From: DATAEY01 sp045805565
Lineage (GTDB): Bacteria > Actinomycetota > Thermoleophilia > Solirubrobacterales > Solirubrobacteraceae
DNA: 46,422 nucleotides
Direction of reading: 5' to 3'
NCBI GenBank assembly: GCA_045805565.1
Contig: JBJMKZ010000048.1
Location: 1-46,422, forward strand
The position numbers and the translations under genes are program-made. Shown here in pieces: positions 1 to 8,229 of this stretch. Below the pieces are notes generated by a model, which saw only the letters and a list, made by a program, of their open reading frames with translations, made no database searches and was not told the origin of the DNA. Positions within the stretch are counted from its first letter, which is position 1. Every line of letters starts with the position of its first letter.

Positions 1-48
1 CCCGTCAGCAAGGGCGACGACTACATCCGGGAGGGCCGCTCGGAGTGG

Positions 49-885
49 ATGGACATCGACTGGCGCGCGCACCAGCACTGGCTGACGGTCGCCGGTCGCG
101 GCGTCAACGTGATCGAGCTGGGCGATGGCCCCACGATCCTGTTCGTCCACGGACTGGCGGGGTCGTGGCACAACTGGTTGGAGAACCTCCCCCATCTCGC
201 GCGCTCACACCGGGTGGTGGCGCTCGACCTGCCCGGCTTCGGCTACTCGGAGATGCCCGGCGAAGATGTCTCGATCTCCGGCTACGCGGAGTGCCTGCTC
301 GGGATCTGCGACCAGGTCGGGATCGAGCACGCCGCCGTGGTGGGCAACTCGCTGGGCGGCTTCGTCGGCGCCGAGCTGGCCCTCATGGCCCCCGAGCGGG
401 TCAGCCGCCTGGTCCTGGTGGCGGCCGCGGTGCTGTGGAACGAACGCCGCCGGGCGCGGCCATTGAACACGCTGACTCGCGTGACCCAGGCGTCCAGCGC
501 CCTGCTGGCCACCCAGTGGCGGCGCGCGGCTCGGCGCCGCCGGCTCCGCGAGTTGAGCTTCCGCCAGGTGGTCCGTCATCCACGGCGGCTGCCGGGGCCA
601 CTGGCCTACGAGCAGCTGGTGCACGTCGGCTCCCGGGAGGGCTTCGCCGCCGCCCTGCACGCGCTGTACTCCTACAGCCTGCGCGACCGGCTCCCCGAGA
701 TCTCGTGCCCGACCCTGGTGGTATGGGGCCGCGACGACCGGCTGGTCCCCGTCCGCCAGGCGCAGGAGCTGGCCCAGACCATCGGGCAAGCCCGCACCGT
801 GCTCTTCGAGGACACCGGACACGTTCCTCAGCTCGAGCGCCCGCAACGGTTCAACTCCGTCCTCGAGGAGTTCCTGGCCGAGTAG
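49..885 (+). CDS. alpha/beta hydrolase fold protein (5' end may lie outside window)
   Basis: Predicted serine hydrolase of the alpha/beta hydrolase-1 family; the substrate cannot be deduced. From the ATG used here the protein is 278 aa. The oxyanion region HGLAGSW is at 35-40, the nucleophile elbow GNSLGG places Ser101, WGRDDRLVP gives the acid near Asp230, and DTGHVPQLERP gives His258, so the triad looks complete. The reading frame is open to the left edge with no stop, and the residues encoded before the ATG (ending EGRSEW) resemble the lead-in of related actinobacterial hydrolases, so the true start may be upstream. A GGAG 3 bases before the ATG is too close to be a good ribosome site. It converges on ilvD with a 15-base gap containing a hairpin. 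Esterase, epoxide hydrolase or haloperoxidase-like activity are all possible. Confidence 0.85.
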   Translation: MDIDWRAHQHWLTVAGRGVNVIELGDGPTILFVHGLAGSWHNWLENLPHLARSHRVVALDLPGFGYSEMPGEDVSISGYAECLLGICDQVGIEHAAVVGNSLGGFVGAELALMAPERVSRLVLVAAAVLWNERRRARPLNTLTRVTQASSALLATQWRRAARRRRLRELSFRQVVRHPRRLPGPLAYEQLVHVGSREGFAAALHALYSYSLRDRLPEISCPTLVVWGRDDRLVPVRQAQELAQTIGQARTVLFEDTGHVPQLERPQRFNSVLEEFLAE

Positions 886-921
886 AGGGCGCCGGGGAGC
901 TCAGCCGGTGAGGGCGCCCTC
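885..921. terminator. hairpin between convergent hydrolase and ilvD genes
   Basis: A 9-base inverted repeat (GAGGGCGCC at 885-893, GGCGCCCTC at 913-921) with an inner CCGG/CCGG pairing spans both stop codons. There is no T-tract on either strand. It is a plausible bidirectional terminator of the T-less type common in GC-rich Actinomycetota; the function is inferred from position and symmetry. Confidence 0.45.
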
Positions 922-2574
922 GGACGCACTGGAGACCAGGCGCGCGTACTTGGCCATCGCCCCGTTGCCGTAGGCGGCCGGAGGTTGCCGGTACTCCGCG
1001 GTCCGGCGGGCGAGCTCGTCGTCGTCGAGTGCGACGTCCAGGCGGCGCGCGTCGACGTCGACGTGAACGATGTCGCCGTCGCGCAGCGCGCCGATCGGCC
1101 CGCCGCGGGCCGCCTCGGGGGCGACGTGGCCGGCCATCAGCCCGTGAGTCGCGCCTGAGAAGCGCCCGTCCGTGAGCAGGGCGACCTCCTCCCCCAGGCC
1201 CTCGCCGACCAGCGCCGCGGTGACCGCCAGCATCTCCCGCATGCCGGGCCCGCCGGCCGGGCCCTCGTTGCGGATCACCACGACGTCTCCGGGCGCGATG
1301 GCCTTGGCGGTCACCGCCGCCATCGCCTCCTCCTCGGACTCGAAGACGCGGGCCGGGCCCCGGTGCTGCGTGCGCTCGTGGCCGGCGAGCTTGACCACGC
1401 AGCCGTCGGGAGCCAGGTTGCCCCGCAGAATCGCCAGCCCACCGGTCGGCTTGAGGGGGTCCGACAGCGGGCGCACCACTCGCTGGCCGTCGGTCTCGCT
1501 CGCCTCGCGGGCGTGCTGCCCCACCGTCTTGCCAGACACCGTGGGCGCGTGCTCGTGCAGGATGCCCGCCTCCAGCAGACGGCTGAGCAGGACCGGCACG
1601 CCGCCGGCCTCGTGCAGGTCCACCGCGACGTACTGGCCGCCGGGCTTGAGGTCGCACAGCAGCGGCGTGCGCCGCGATATGCGGTCGAAGTCGTCGATCG
1701 ACAGCTGCGCCCCGGCCTCGCGCGCGACCGCCAGCAGGTGGAGGACGGCGTTGGTGGAGCCGCCGCTGGCCGCGACGGCGGCGACCGCGTTCTCCAGTGA
1801 CTCCCGCGTGATCACCTCCCGCGGGCGCTGGCCCCGGGCGAGGACGTCCATGACCAGCCGGCCGGTACGTTCGGCGATCGTCTCCTTGTCTGCGTCCTGG
1901 GCTGGCACGCCGCTCCAGCGGATCGGCGAGATGCCCAGCACCTCGAACGCCATGGCCATGGTGTTGGCGGTGAACTGGCCGCCGCACGCCCCCGCTCCCG
2001 GTGAGGCGACCGCCTCGAGTTCAGCGAGCTCCTCGTCGCTCAGCCGGCCGGCGGCATGGGCGCCAACCGCCTCGAAGACGTCCTGGATGGTGACGTCCTG
2101 GCCATGGAACCGCCCGGGCGGGATGGACCCGCCATACAGCATCACCCCGGGCACGTCGAGCCGCGCGAGTGCCATCACGGTGCCGGGAATCGTCTTGTCG
2201 CAGCCGCTGAGGGCGACCACCGCGTCGAACAGATGGGCGCGGCACACCAGCTCGATGGAGTCGGCGATCGCCTCGCGCGACACCAGCGAGGTCTTCATCC
2301 CGGCGGTTCCCATGGTTATCCCGTCGGAGATGGCGATCGTGTTGAGCTCCATCGGGGTGCCCCCCGCGGCCCGGATGCCCTGCTTGACCCGGGCGGCCAA
2401 CCCCCGCAGATGGAAGTTGCACGGCATCGTCTCGATCCAGGTCGAGGCCACGCCGACGATCGGCTTGGCCAGGTCCTCGTCGCTGAAGCCGATGCCCTTC
2501 AGGTAGGCGCGGGCCGGCGCCCGCTCCGGGCCATCGGTGAGCGCACGCGAGTTGTGCTTGGGGTCGAGCGTCAA
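901..2574 (-). CDS. ilvD: dihydroxy-acid dehydratase
   Basis: Catalyses the dehydration of 2,3-dihydroxy-isovalerate and -methylvalerate to the 2-keto acids in valine, leucine and isoleucine synthesis (cytoplasm, Fe-S enzyme). The 557-aa product has family length. Cluster cysteines lie in METMPCN-type context (PCN, Cys52), SGCDK (Cys125, with Asp126/Lys127 for Mg) and GACGG (Cys197); ISDGI with Asp84 is also present. The start is TTG because no ATG or GTG precedes the conserved KHNSRALTDG segment. It lies 13 bases after an unknown membrane-anchored gene in a minus-strand run thiD-82 aa gene-201 aa gene-ilvD, so it is probably the last gene of that transcript. No ilv partner genes are in the window. 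Confidence 0.97.
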   Translation of the reverse strand: MTLDPKHNSRALTDGPERAPARAYLKGIGFSDEDLAKPIVGVASTWIETMPCNFHLRGLAARVKQGIRAAGGTPMELNTIAISDGITMGTAGMKTSLVSREAIADSIELVCRAHLFDAVVALSGCDKTIPGTVMALARLDVPGVMLYGGSIPPGRFHGQDVTIQDVFEAVGAHAAGRLSDEELAELEAVASPGAGACGGQFTANTMAMAFEVLGISPIRWSGVPAQDADKETIAERTGRLVMDVLARGQRPREVITRESLENAVAAVAASGGSTNAVLHLLAVAREAGAQLSIDDFDRISRRTPLLCDLKPGGQYVAVDLHEAGGVPVLLSRLLEAGILHEHAPTVSGKTVGQHAREASETDGQRVVRPLSDPLKPTGGLAILRGNLAPDGCVVKLAGHERTQHRGPARVFESEEEAMAAVTAKAIAPGDVVVIRNEGPAGGPGMREMLAVTAALVGEGLGEEVALLTDGRFSGATHGLMAGHVAPEAARGGPIGALRDGDIVHVDVDARRLDVALDDDELARRTAEYRQPPAAYGNGAMAKYARLVSSASEGALTG

Positions 2575-2587
2575 GTCGGCGCCCGCG

Positions 2588-3193
2588 TCAGGACGCGGCC
2601 ACGGCGCCGCCGGCGGCGGGGCGCCGGGCGGACCGTTCGCGCCGGCGCTCCCACTGGCTCAGCCGCCACAGGTCGCGGCGCACATGGCGGGGATCCACCT
2701 GACGCCCGGGCACGTGGAGGTTGGACTGGGCGAGCAGGCGCTCCTCGTCGCCGGTCAACGCCATCCACTTGGCCAGCACGTCGTCGGACTCCGGCAGCCG
2801 GGCGCTGCCGTAGGGCCGCGATTCGTCCAGGAACTCGACGCAGTACTCGCTGAGCAGGCGCCCGGTCTGGGGGACATAGGCGACGATCGGCTTGTGGGGG
2901 TAGATCAGGTATGCGTAGGGGGCGCGATCGCGGCGCGATCCGGGGGCGGCGCCCCACACCCGGATGAAGCCGAGATCGCGGTACATTGCCCACTCCTCCT
3001 GGTTGACGCACGAGCGCAGCAGCGCCCGCGCGCGCCGCTCGGCGCGCTGCTCACGCCCCGGGTCGTAGCCGATGGTGGCGGTCGCCCGGCGATTGGCGCG
3101 CCGCCGCGCGAGTGCCTCCTCCAGCCACGGCAGGGCGATCTCCGACAGGAGCGCCAGGATCACGATGGCGGTGGCGCAGAGCGCGAGTACCAC
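2588..3193 (-). CDS. hypothetical protein with N-terminal membrane anchor
   Basis: A 201-aa protein of unknown function, GTG start. The first 20 residues form one hydrophobic helix (LALCATAIVILALLSEIAL), followed by a very basic stretch around 28-62 and a soluble domain containing SCVNQEEWAMYRDLGFIRVWG and a YAYLIYPHKPIVAYVP strand pattern, ending in an Arg-rich tail. A single anchored, cytoplasmically oriented domain is likely (basic residues after the helix). I do not recognise the family; it may be restricted to this lineage. It is sandwiched 13 bases from both the upstream 82-aa gene and ilvD, suggesting one transcript with thiD. Confidence 0.7.
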   Translation of the reverse strand: MVLALCATAIVILALLSEIALPWLEEALARRRANRRATATIGYDPGREQRAERRARALLRSCVNQEEWAMYRDLGFIRVWGAAPGSRRDRAPYAYLIYPHKPIVAYVPQTGRLLSEYCVEFLDESRPYGSARLPESDDVLAKWMALTGDEERLLAQSNLHVPGRQVDPRHVRRDLWRLSQWERRRERSARRPAAGGAVAAS

Positions 3194-3206
3194 GTGCGGC
3201 CCCGGA

Positions 3207-3455
3207 CTAGCGGCCGCCGGCGGCGCGCGGGAAGAAGATCACGCGCTCGGCGTCGCGCGGAACGTCTTCGAACGAGCGCACGATCTCCGCCTCGCGACGT
3301 CCCGTCTCCACCGTGGTCGGCACCGCCGCCCACATGCCGACCTCCAGCTGGCGGCGGAACTCCTCGATCAGCTCCCGCTCCTCCTCGGCGACCTCGATGT
3401 CGCCCTCGGCGAGGAGCACCTCACCCTGCCCCGGCCTCATGCGCAGGAACTTCAT
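3207..3455 (-). CDS. small acidic hypothetical protein (82 aa)
   Basis: An 82-aa protein with ATG start overlapping the thiD stop by 4 bases (ATGA), typical of translational coupling. Composition is acidic in the first half (helical segment EVAEEERELIEEFRRQLEV at about 22-40), followed by WAAVPTTVETGRREAEIV and RVIFFPRAAGG near the C terminus. No cysteine motif, signal peptide or membrane segment is visible. I do not recognise the family. The strict coupling to thiD and short spacing to the next gene support a real gene rather than a chance frame. Confidence 0.6.
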   Translation of the reverse strand: MKFLRMRPGQGEVLLAEGDIEVAEEERELIEEFRRQLEVGMWAAVPTTVETGRREAEIVRSFEDVPRDAERVIFFPRAAGGR

Positions 3456-4294
3456 GCGCCGGGATTATGACAAAGGGCCGGCCGCTCCGACGCCGCTCGG
3501 GAAACCAGTTCCAGGGCGTCCACCGGCCCCGCGCCGCCGCCGAGGTCGCGCAGCCCGTGGCGCACCGCCTCTCCCGCGATCGCCCGGGCGCAGCGGGCGG
3601 CCTCCAGGGGCGCCAGCCCAAGGGCGAGATGGGCGGCCAGGGCCGAGGAGTGGGTGCAGCCCGAGCCGTGGGTGGCGACGTCGAGGAAGCGCTCGCCCGG
3701 TATGGACTCGAGCCTCTCGCCGTCGAAGAAGACGTCGGTGGCGTCGTCGCGGTGGCCTCCGGTGACCACCACCGCCAGCGGCCCGAGGGCATGCACCGCC
3801 CGGGCGAGGCCCTCCGGTTCGGCGTCGGGCCGGGCGCCGGCCAGGGCCGCCGCCTCGAGGAGGTTGGGAGTCGCCACGGCGACGCGTGGAAGCAGCCGCT
3901 CCACCAGGGCGCCGCCCGCCGCCGGGTCCAGCAGCGCCGCCCCGGATTCGGCGACCATGACCGGGTCGAGCACCACTGGCGTGGACGGTGGCAGCAGGTC
4001 CAGCGCCTCCTGCACCGCAAGGATGGTGGGCTCGTCGCCCAGCATCCCGATCTTGACTGCGTCGACCCCTATGTCGTCCACCACGGCACGGACCTGGGCG
4101 ACGATCACCTCGGGCGCGATCGGCTGGACCGCGGTCACCTCGCGCGTGTTCTGGGCGGTGATCGCGGTGATCGCGGTCATCCCGTACGTGCCGCAGCGGG
4201 CGAACGCCTTGAGGTCGGCCTGGATGCCGGCCCCGCCGCCGGAGTCCGAGCCGGCGATCGTCAGCACACGCGGTATGCCTCGGGATCCGTCCAT
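3452..4294 (-). CDS. thiD: hydroxymethylpyrimidine/phosphomethylpyrimidine kinase
   Basis: Phosphorylates HMP to HMP-P and HMP-PP for thiamine synthesis, a ribokinase-fold enzyme. The 280-aa product has family length and shows GSDSGGGAGIQADLK (15-29), VLDPVM (108-113), VTGGHRDD (178-184) and the anion-hole/catalytic segment THGSGCTHSS with Cys213. It begins with ATG 29 bases after dprA ends and has a TAACCT hexamer 6 bases before the ATG, so it probably has its own near-leaderless promoter. No thiamine (THI-box) riboswitch fits in this gap. Downstream coupled genes are unknown, and no thiE, thiC or thiG is present in the window. Confidence 0.95.
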   Translation of the reverse strand: MDGSRGIPRVLTIAGSDSGGGAGIQADLKAFARCGTYGMTAITAITAQNTREVTAVQPIAPEVIVAQVRAVVDDIGVDAVKIGMLGDEPTILAVQEALDLLPPSTPVVLDPVMVAESGAALLDPAAGGALVERLLPRVAVATPNLLEAAALAGARPDAEPEGLARAVHALGPLAVVVTGGHRDDATDVFFDGERLESIPGERFLDVATHGSGCTHSSALAAHLALGLAPLEAARCARAIAGEAVRHGLRDLGGGAGPVDALELVSRAASERPALCHNPGA

Positions 4295-4300
4295 GCCCGC

Positions 4301-4306
4301 AGGTTA
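4301..4306 (-). promoter_or_regulatory. candidate -10 element of thiD (TAACCT)
   Basis: TAACCT lies 6 bases before the thiD ATG, inside the 29-base gap after dprA. It fits the TANNNT actinobacterial -10 pattern and the position expected for a leaderless start. No convincing -35 is seen. Confidence 0.5.
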
Positions 4307-4323
4307 GGGAAGGGGCTTCGGGA

Positions 4324-5403
4324 TCAGGCGACGGGCACGTAGCGGCCACCGGGAGCGCGGCGGACATGCCCGAGCAGCTCGAGCTCCGAGAGCGCGACGA
4401 GCGCCGCCTCGGCCTCGGCCGGCGTACCGGCCAGCGCCCCGACGGTGTCGCGGCCCCCGGCGACCTCGTCGAGCACGCGGCGCAGCCCGGGCTCCAGGCC
4501 GGCCCGCGGGTCGGGTGGCGCACTCGCCGCGCCGGCGCCGAACAGCACGTCGAGGACGTCCTGCACGTCGCGCACCAGGTGCGCCCCGTCGAACAGCAGG
4601 TCGTTGACGCCGCGCGCCCGACCCGAGGTGATCGGGCCGGGAACCGCCCCGACCTCCCGTCCCAGCTCTCGCGCCAGCCGCGCCGTGATGAGGGCGCCCG
4701 AGCGCTCGGCCGCCTCGACCACGACGGTGAGGGCCGACAACGCGGCGATCAACCGGTTTCGCGCCGGGAAGCACCACCGGCGCGGCCGCAACCCGGGGGG
4801 CAGCTCGGACGCCGCGCAGCCCTCGGCCAGCAGCCGCCGGTACAGCCGCCGCTTGCTGGCCGGGTACGGGACGTCGGCGCCGCCGGGCAGCACCGCCAGA
4901 GTCGGACCGCCGGCCTCCAGGGCGCCCTCGTGCGCCGCCGAATCGACGCCGAGCGCCATGCCGCTCACCACCGTCACCCCGGCGGCGGCCAGTCCCCGGC
5001 CCAGCATCCGGGCCACCTCGAGCCCGTACGGCGTCGCCCGCCGCGCGCCCACGACCGCGGTCGCCGGGCCACGCGGCAGCTGCGTCCCGCCGGCTACGTG
5101 GACCATGGCCGGCGGGTCGGGCATGTCGCGCAGGGCCTGTGGATAGCGCTCGGGGTCGTGGCGGCAGATCCCGGCCAGACCGGCCTCGCGCAGGCGCCGG
5201 CGCGCCGGCGCGGGGTCGAACCCCAGCCATGCCGCGGTGATCGCCTCGGCGTCGCGGCCGGCGAGCGCCGCCACCAGCTCGCGGTCGCCGAGCGCCAGCA
5301 GGCTGTCCAGCGACCCGAAGCGCTCACGCGCGTGCGCGATGTACCCGGACAGCGCGGCCACCAGCCACGTGCGGCGCAGGCACTCGTCGCAGGGCTGGTT
5401 CAC
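4324..5403 (-). CDS. dprA: DNA processing protein DprA/Smf
   Basis: Loads RecA onto incoming single-stranded DNA during transformation and related repair. The 359-aa product starts with GTG overlapping the comM stop (GTGA). N-terminal helical (SAM-like) region, then a Rossmann core with GARRATPYG (119-127), SGMALGVDSAAHEGAL (147-162), GGADVPYP (174-181), FPARNRLIAALS (212-223) and VVVEAAERSGALIT (227-240), then a winged-helix C-terminal domain with DTVGALAGTPAEAEAAL. The core is intact. An unusual CDECLRR at residues 5-10 gives a CxxC pair near the N terminus. Translational coupling with comM suggests joint action on imported DNA; no com pilus genes are in the window. Confidence 0.96.
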   Translation of the reverse strand: MNQPCDECLRRTWLVAALSGYIAHARERFGSLDSLLALGDRELVAALAGRDAEAITAAWLGFDPAPARRRLREAGLAGICRHDPERYPQALRDMPDPPAMVHVAGGTQLPRGPATAVVGARRATPYGLEVARMLGRGLAAAGVTVVSGMALGVDSAAHEGALEAGGPTLAVLPGGADVPYPASKRRLYRRLLAEGCAASELPPGLRPRRWCFPARNRLIAALSALTVVVEAAERSGALITARLARELGREVGAVPGPITSGRARGVNDLLFDGAHLVRDVQDVLDVLFGAGAASAPPDPRAGLEPGLRRVLDEVAGGRDTVGALAGTPAEAEAALVALSELELLGHVRRAPGGRYVPVA

Positions 5404-6917
5404 GCTGCCGCCTCCGGGCGCTCCTCCTCCTGGCGCAGCCCCAGCGCTTCCAGCACGTGCTCGCGCGCCACCCGCTCGCTGCCGGCCAGGTCGGCGATCG
5501 TACGCGCGACCCGCAGGACGCGATGGTGGCCGCGTGTGCTCAGGGTCGTCCGGGCGTAGGCGTCCAGCAGGACGCTCTGGGCAGAGTCGGTGAGCCGGAC
5601 GTTCGCCCGGGCCGCGCCCGCGTCCATCTGACCGTTGCAGGTCGCGGCGCAGCCCGCGAGCCGGCGAGCCTGGCGCTCGCGCGCGGCGACCACCCGGCCG
5701 CGAGCCTGCGCCGAGGTGGTCCGGGGTGCGGCGGTGAGCGCCTCCGCCTCGACCCTCTCCACCGCCACCAGCAGGTCGAGCCGGTCCAGCAGCGGGCCGC
5801 TCAGCCGCCGCCGGTGACGGGCGATCTCGCTCTCGTTGCACACGCACCGCGCTGTGCCCGCGAACCCGCACGGACACGGGTTGGTGGCCGCCACCAGCAG
5901 GAAGCGGGTCGGGAAGACGGACGTGAACTGGCCGCGGACGATCGCCACCCTGCCGTCCTCCAGCGGCTGGCGCAGGGCCTCCAGGCTCGATCGGCCGAAC
6001 TCCGACAGCTCGTCCAGGAACAGCACGCCATGGTGGGCGAGGCTCGTCTCCCCGGCTCGGGGAACCGCGCCGCCGCCCACCAGGCCCGAGGCCGAGATCG
6101 TGTGGTGCGGAGCGCGGAAGGGGCGGCGGGTGACGAGCCCGTCCCCGTGATGCAGGCCTGCGACGCTGTGGATGCGCGTCACCTCGAGCGCCTCCTCGGA
6201 GCGCAGCGGGGGCATGATCGGCGGCAGGCGGCGAGCCAGCATCGTCTTGCCCGTCCCGGGGGGCCCGGCCAGCAGCAGGTTGTGGCCGCCCGCGGCCGCG
6301 ATCTCCAGCGCCCGGACCGGGCCGGCGTGGCCGCGCACGTCGGCGAGGTCGGGCTCGTCTGGCGCGGGGGCGACGCTGGCGGGGCGACGCGGAATCGGTG
6401 GCGCCGGGGCACCGCCGAGCAGTTCGGCCATCTCGCGCAGCCCGCCGACCCCCGCCACCACGATGTCCTCCACCAGCGCCGCCTCGGCGGCGCCCTCGCG
6501 GGGCAGGATCAGGCCGCCCAGCCCGGCTCGCCGGGTGCCCTCCGCGACCGCCAGGGTCCCGCGACAGCGGCGCAGCTCGCCGCCCAGGGACAGCTCCCCG
6601 AACACCGCCCAGCGCTCCAGGGCGCCGCGCGCCACCTGACCGCTGGCGCCCAGCACCCCGGCGGCCAGGGCCAGGTCGAAGCCGGGTCCGGCCTTGCGCA
6701 GGTGACCGGGCGCCAGGTTGGCGGTGATCCGGCGCTGGGGGAACTCGAAGCCGGAGTTGAGCAGCGCCGCGCGGACGCGCTCGCGCGCCTCGCGCACCGC
6801 GGCGTCGCCGAGGCCGACGACCGTGAAGGCGGGGAGGCCCGCCCGTACGTCCACCTCCGCCCACACCCGGCGCGGCTCGAGACCGTCGATGGCGAACGTT
6901 GCGACCCGGGCCAGCAC
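5400..6917 (-). CDS. comM: YifB/ComM family Mg-chelatase-like AAA+ ATPase
   Basis: Hexameric helicase of the ComM/YifB family that in Vibrio promotes branch migration during natural transformation. The GTG start chosen gives 505 aa, the normal length, beginning VLARVATFAIDG as in orthologues; the long in-frame extension upstream is low-complexity Arg/Ser and probably not translated. ChlI-type N-terminal domain (to about 170), Walker A GPPGTGKT (218-225), Walker B GVLFLDE (297-303), the family Cys cluster NPCPCGFAGTARCVC (347-360), RLSGPLLDRLDL (371-382) and the C-terminal Mg-chelatase domain. A TAGCGT box 7 bases upstream suggests a leaderless mRNA. dprA is coupled downstream. Confidence 0.95.
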   Translation of the reverse strand: MLARVATFAIDGLEPRRVWAEVDVRAGLPAFTVVGLGDAAVREARERVRAALLNSGFEFPQRRITANLAPGHLRKAGPGFDLALAAGVLGASGQVARGALERWAVFGELSLGGELRRCRGTLAVAEGTRRAGLGGLILPREGAAEAALVEDIVVAGVGGLREMAELLGGAPAPPIPRRPASVAPAPDEPDLADVRGHAGPVRALEIAAAGGHNLLLAGPPGTGKTMLARRLPPIMPPLRSEEALEVTRIHSVAGLHHGDGLVTRRPFRAPHHTISASGLVGGGAVPRAGETSLAHHGVLFLDELSEFGRSSLEALRQPLEDGRVAIVRGQFTSVFPTRFLLVAATNPCPCGFAGTARCVCNESEIARHRRRLSGPLLDRLDLLVAVERVEAEALTAAPRTTSAQARGRVVAARERQARRLAGCAATCNGQMDAGAARANVRLTDSAQSVLLDAYARTTLSTRGHHRVLRVARTIADLAGSERVAREHVLEALGLRQEEERPEAAA

Positions 6918-6924
6918 CGAGCCG

Positions 6925-6930
6925 ACGCTA
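6925..6930 (-). promoter_or_regulatory. candidate -10 element of comM (TAGCGT)
   Basis: TAGCGT lies 7 bases before the comM GTG, embedded in GCCTAGCGTCG. The same 8-base core CTAGCGTC stands on the opposite strand in front of yraN, so this 124-base divergent gap carries two matched, oppositely facing boxes. Confidence 0.5.
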
Positions 6931-7028
6931 GGCGCCGGCTGGTTGCGGGTGGCGCGTGGATTGCGCAGGTCCGTCGCCGTCGCGCAGGCTTGCCACGAAC
7001 GGCGGCTGACCCGGCGGGCCGAGCGCCC

Positions 7029-7034
7029 TAGCGT
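7029..7034 (+). promoter_or_regulatory. candidate -10 element of yraN (TAGCGT)
   Basis: TAGCGT lies 7 bases before the yraN GTG with no Shine-Dalgarno between, consistent with a leaderless transcript. It mirrors the comM box. Confidence 0.5.
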
Positions 7035-7041
7035 CGCGCGG

Positions 7042-7410
7042 GTGTCAGCGGACCTGCGCCGACGCCTGGGCGAGGCCGGCGAGCGCGCCGCCGAAGCCCA
7101 CCTGCGTCGGCTCGGGTTCGAGCTGCTCGAGCGCAACTATCGAACCCGCTGGGGCGAGCTGGACCTCGTCGGCTTCGACGGGACCACGATCGTGTTCTGC
7201 GAGGTGAAGGCGCGCCGGGCCGGGAGCGGCAGGCCGTGGGACGCCCTCGGCCCCGCCAAGCGCAACCAGGTCCGGCGGATCGCCGCCCGCTGGCTCTCCG
7301 AGCGCACGGAGCGCCCCCGGGCGGCGGAGCTTCGCTTCGACGCGATAGGGGTGGTGGTCGACGCCCGCGATCGGGTGGTCGCGCTGGAGCATCTGGAAGG
7401 AGCGTTCTGA
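7042..7410 (+). CDS. yraN: YraN/UPF0102 family nuclease-fold protein
   Basis: Small protein of the UPF0102 family with an endonuclease-like PD-(D/E)XK fold, commonly found beside rnhB, comM and dprA; the exact role is unsettled and a part in DNA uptake or Holliday junction processing has been suggested from context. The 122-aa product from a GTG start shows GEAGERAAEAHLRRLGFELL (10-29), NYRTRWGELDLVG (32-44) and IVFCEVKAR (50-58), giving Glu39, Asp41, Glu54 and Lys56 as likely active-site residues. Length is normal. It is transcribed away from comM and converges on rnhB with a 15-base gap. Confidence 0.93.
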   Translation: MSADLRRRLGEAGERAAEAHLRRLGFELLERNYRTRWGELDLVGFDGTTIVFCEVKARRAGSGRPWDALGPAKRNQVRRIAARWLSERTERPRAAELRFDAIGVVVDARDRVVALEHLEGAF

Positions 7411-7425
7411 GCCGGCGTCTCGCCG

Positions 7426-8229
7426 TCAGCCGGAGGCGACGAACTCGTGCGCGCTCTCGAGGGCCATCTGCTGATATGCCGCCGACTGGAACGACAGGCG
7501 GTGGAGCGGCGAGACGCCGCGGGCCTCGATGGCGGCCCGGTGCTCCGGGGTCGCGTAGCCGACGTGGGCGGCGAACTCCCAGCCGGGATGCAGGGCGTCC
7601 GCGCGGCGCATGTACCGGTCGCGGGTGACCTTGGCGACGATCGACGCCGCCGCGATCGCGGCGCTGCGGGCGTCGCCGTTGACCACGGGCTGCTGGCGAT
7701 GGCCGACGTCGGGAACCGGGAAGCCGTCGCTGAGGCACAGGCAGCCCGGGAGGGCGACGCGCGCGAGCGCGTCGCGCAGGGCGGCGAGGTTGGTCACGTG
7801 CAGCCCGCGGCCGTCGATCCCGCGGGGGCAGCGGGAGACCACGGCCACGGCGGCGGCGCACCGGAGCACCCGCGGATACAGCTCCTCGCGCGCCTCGGGC
7901 GTGTGCTGCTTGGAATCGTTGAGCAGCGCGAGCGCCCGCGCCTCGCGCAGCCCCAGCCGGTCGTAGTCGAACAGAACCGCGGCGGCCACCAGCGGGCCCG
8001 CCAGGCAGCCGCGGCCAGCCTCGTCGGCGCCCGCCACCAGCCGGTGGCCGAGGGCCCGGTCGAAGGCGAACAGCCGGCGCGCGGTGCGCCGCCGCCGGTT
8101 GCGGCGCCGCGGCCGCCCCTCGTCAGAGGAGGCCGAGCCGGTCGGGCGGCCAGTAGGTCGCGAAGGCGCCGCCGATGATCCAGCGCTTGGGTACGGGTCC
8201 CCAGAACCGGCTGTCGTCGGACGAGCCAC
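7426..8229 (-). CDS. rnhB: ribonuclease HII
   Basis: Cleaves RNA in RNA-DNA hybrids and excises misincorporated ribonucleotides. Catalytic motif GADEAGRGCLAGPL (Asp69/Glu70 in this numbering), LNDSKQ, LSDGF, AAASIVAKVTRD and HVGYATPEH are all present. The start is a problem: conserved homology begins near RLFAFDRALG, but the only ATG/GTG/TTG in frame is the GTG used here, which lies within lepB and gives a 107-base overlap and a Pro/Ser-rich leader of doubtful reality. A CTG at 8071-8073 would give MFAFDRALG and may be the true start. Last gene of the rpsP-rplS-lepB run, converging on yraN. Confidence 0.9.
   Translation of the reverse strand: MARPTTAGSGDPYPSAGSSAAPSRPTGRPTGSASSDEGRPRRRNRRRRTARRLFAFDRALGHRLVAGADEAGRGCLAGPLVAAAVLFDYDRLGLREARALALLNDSKQHTPEAREELYPRVLRCAAAVAVVSRCPRGIDGRGLHVTNLAALRDALARVALPGCLCLSDGFPVPDVGHRQQPVVNGDARSAAIAAASIVAKVTRDRYMRRADALHPGWEFAAHVGYATPEHRAAIEARGVSPLHRLSFQSAAYQQMALESAHEFVASG

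Noticed and set aside
4295..4323. TPP riboswitch before thiD
   Set aside because: The gap is only 29 bases and has no THI-box sequence.
4324..6864. A single 846-codon frame joining dprA to sequence inside comM (apparent fusion)
   Set aside because: The upstream half is a shifted-frame Arg/Gly shadow of comM; DprA starts at the GTG overlapping the comM stop.
7411..7425. Possible terminator between yraN and rnhB
   Set aside because: Only a 5-bp CCGGC/GCCGG repeat and a 4-bp inner stem with no T-tract; too weak to call.
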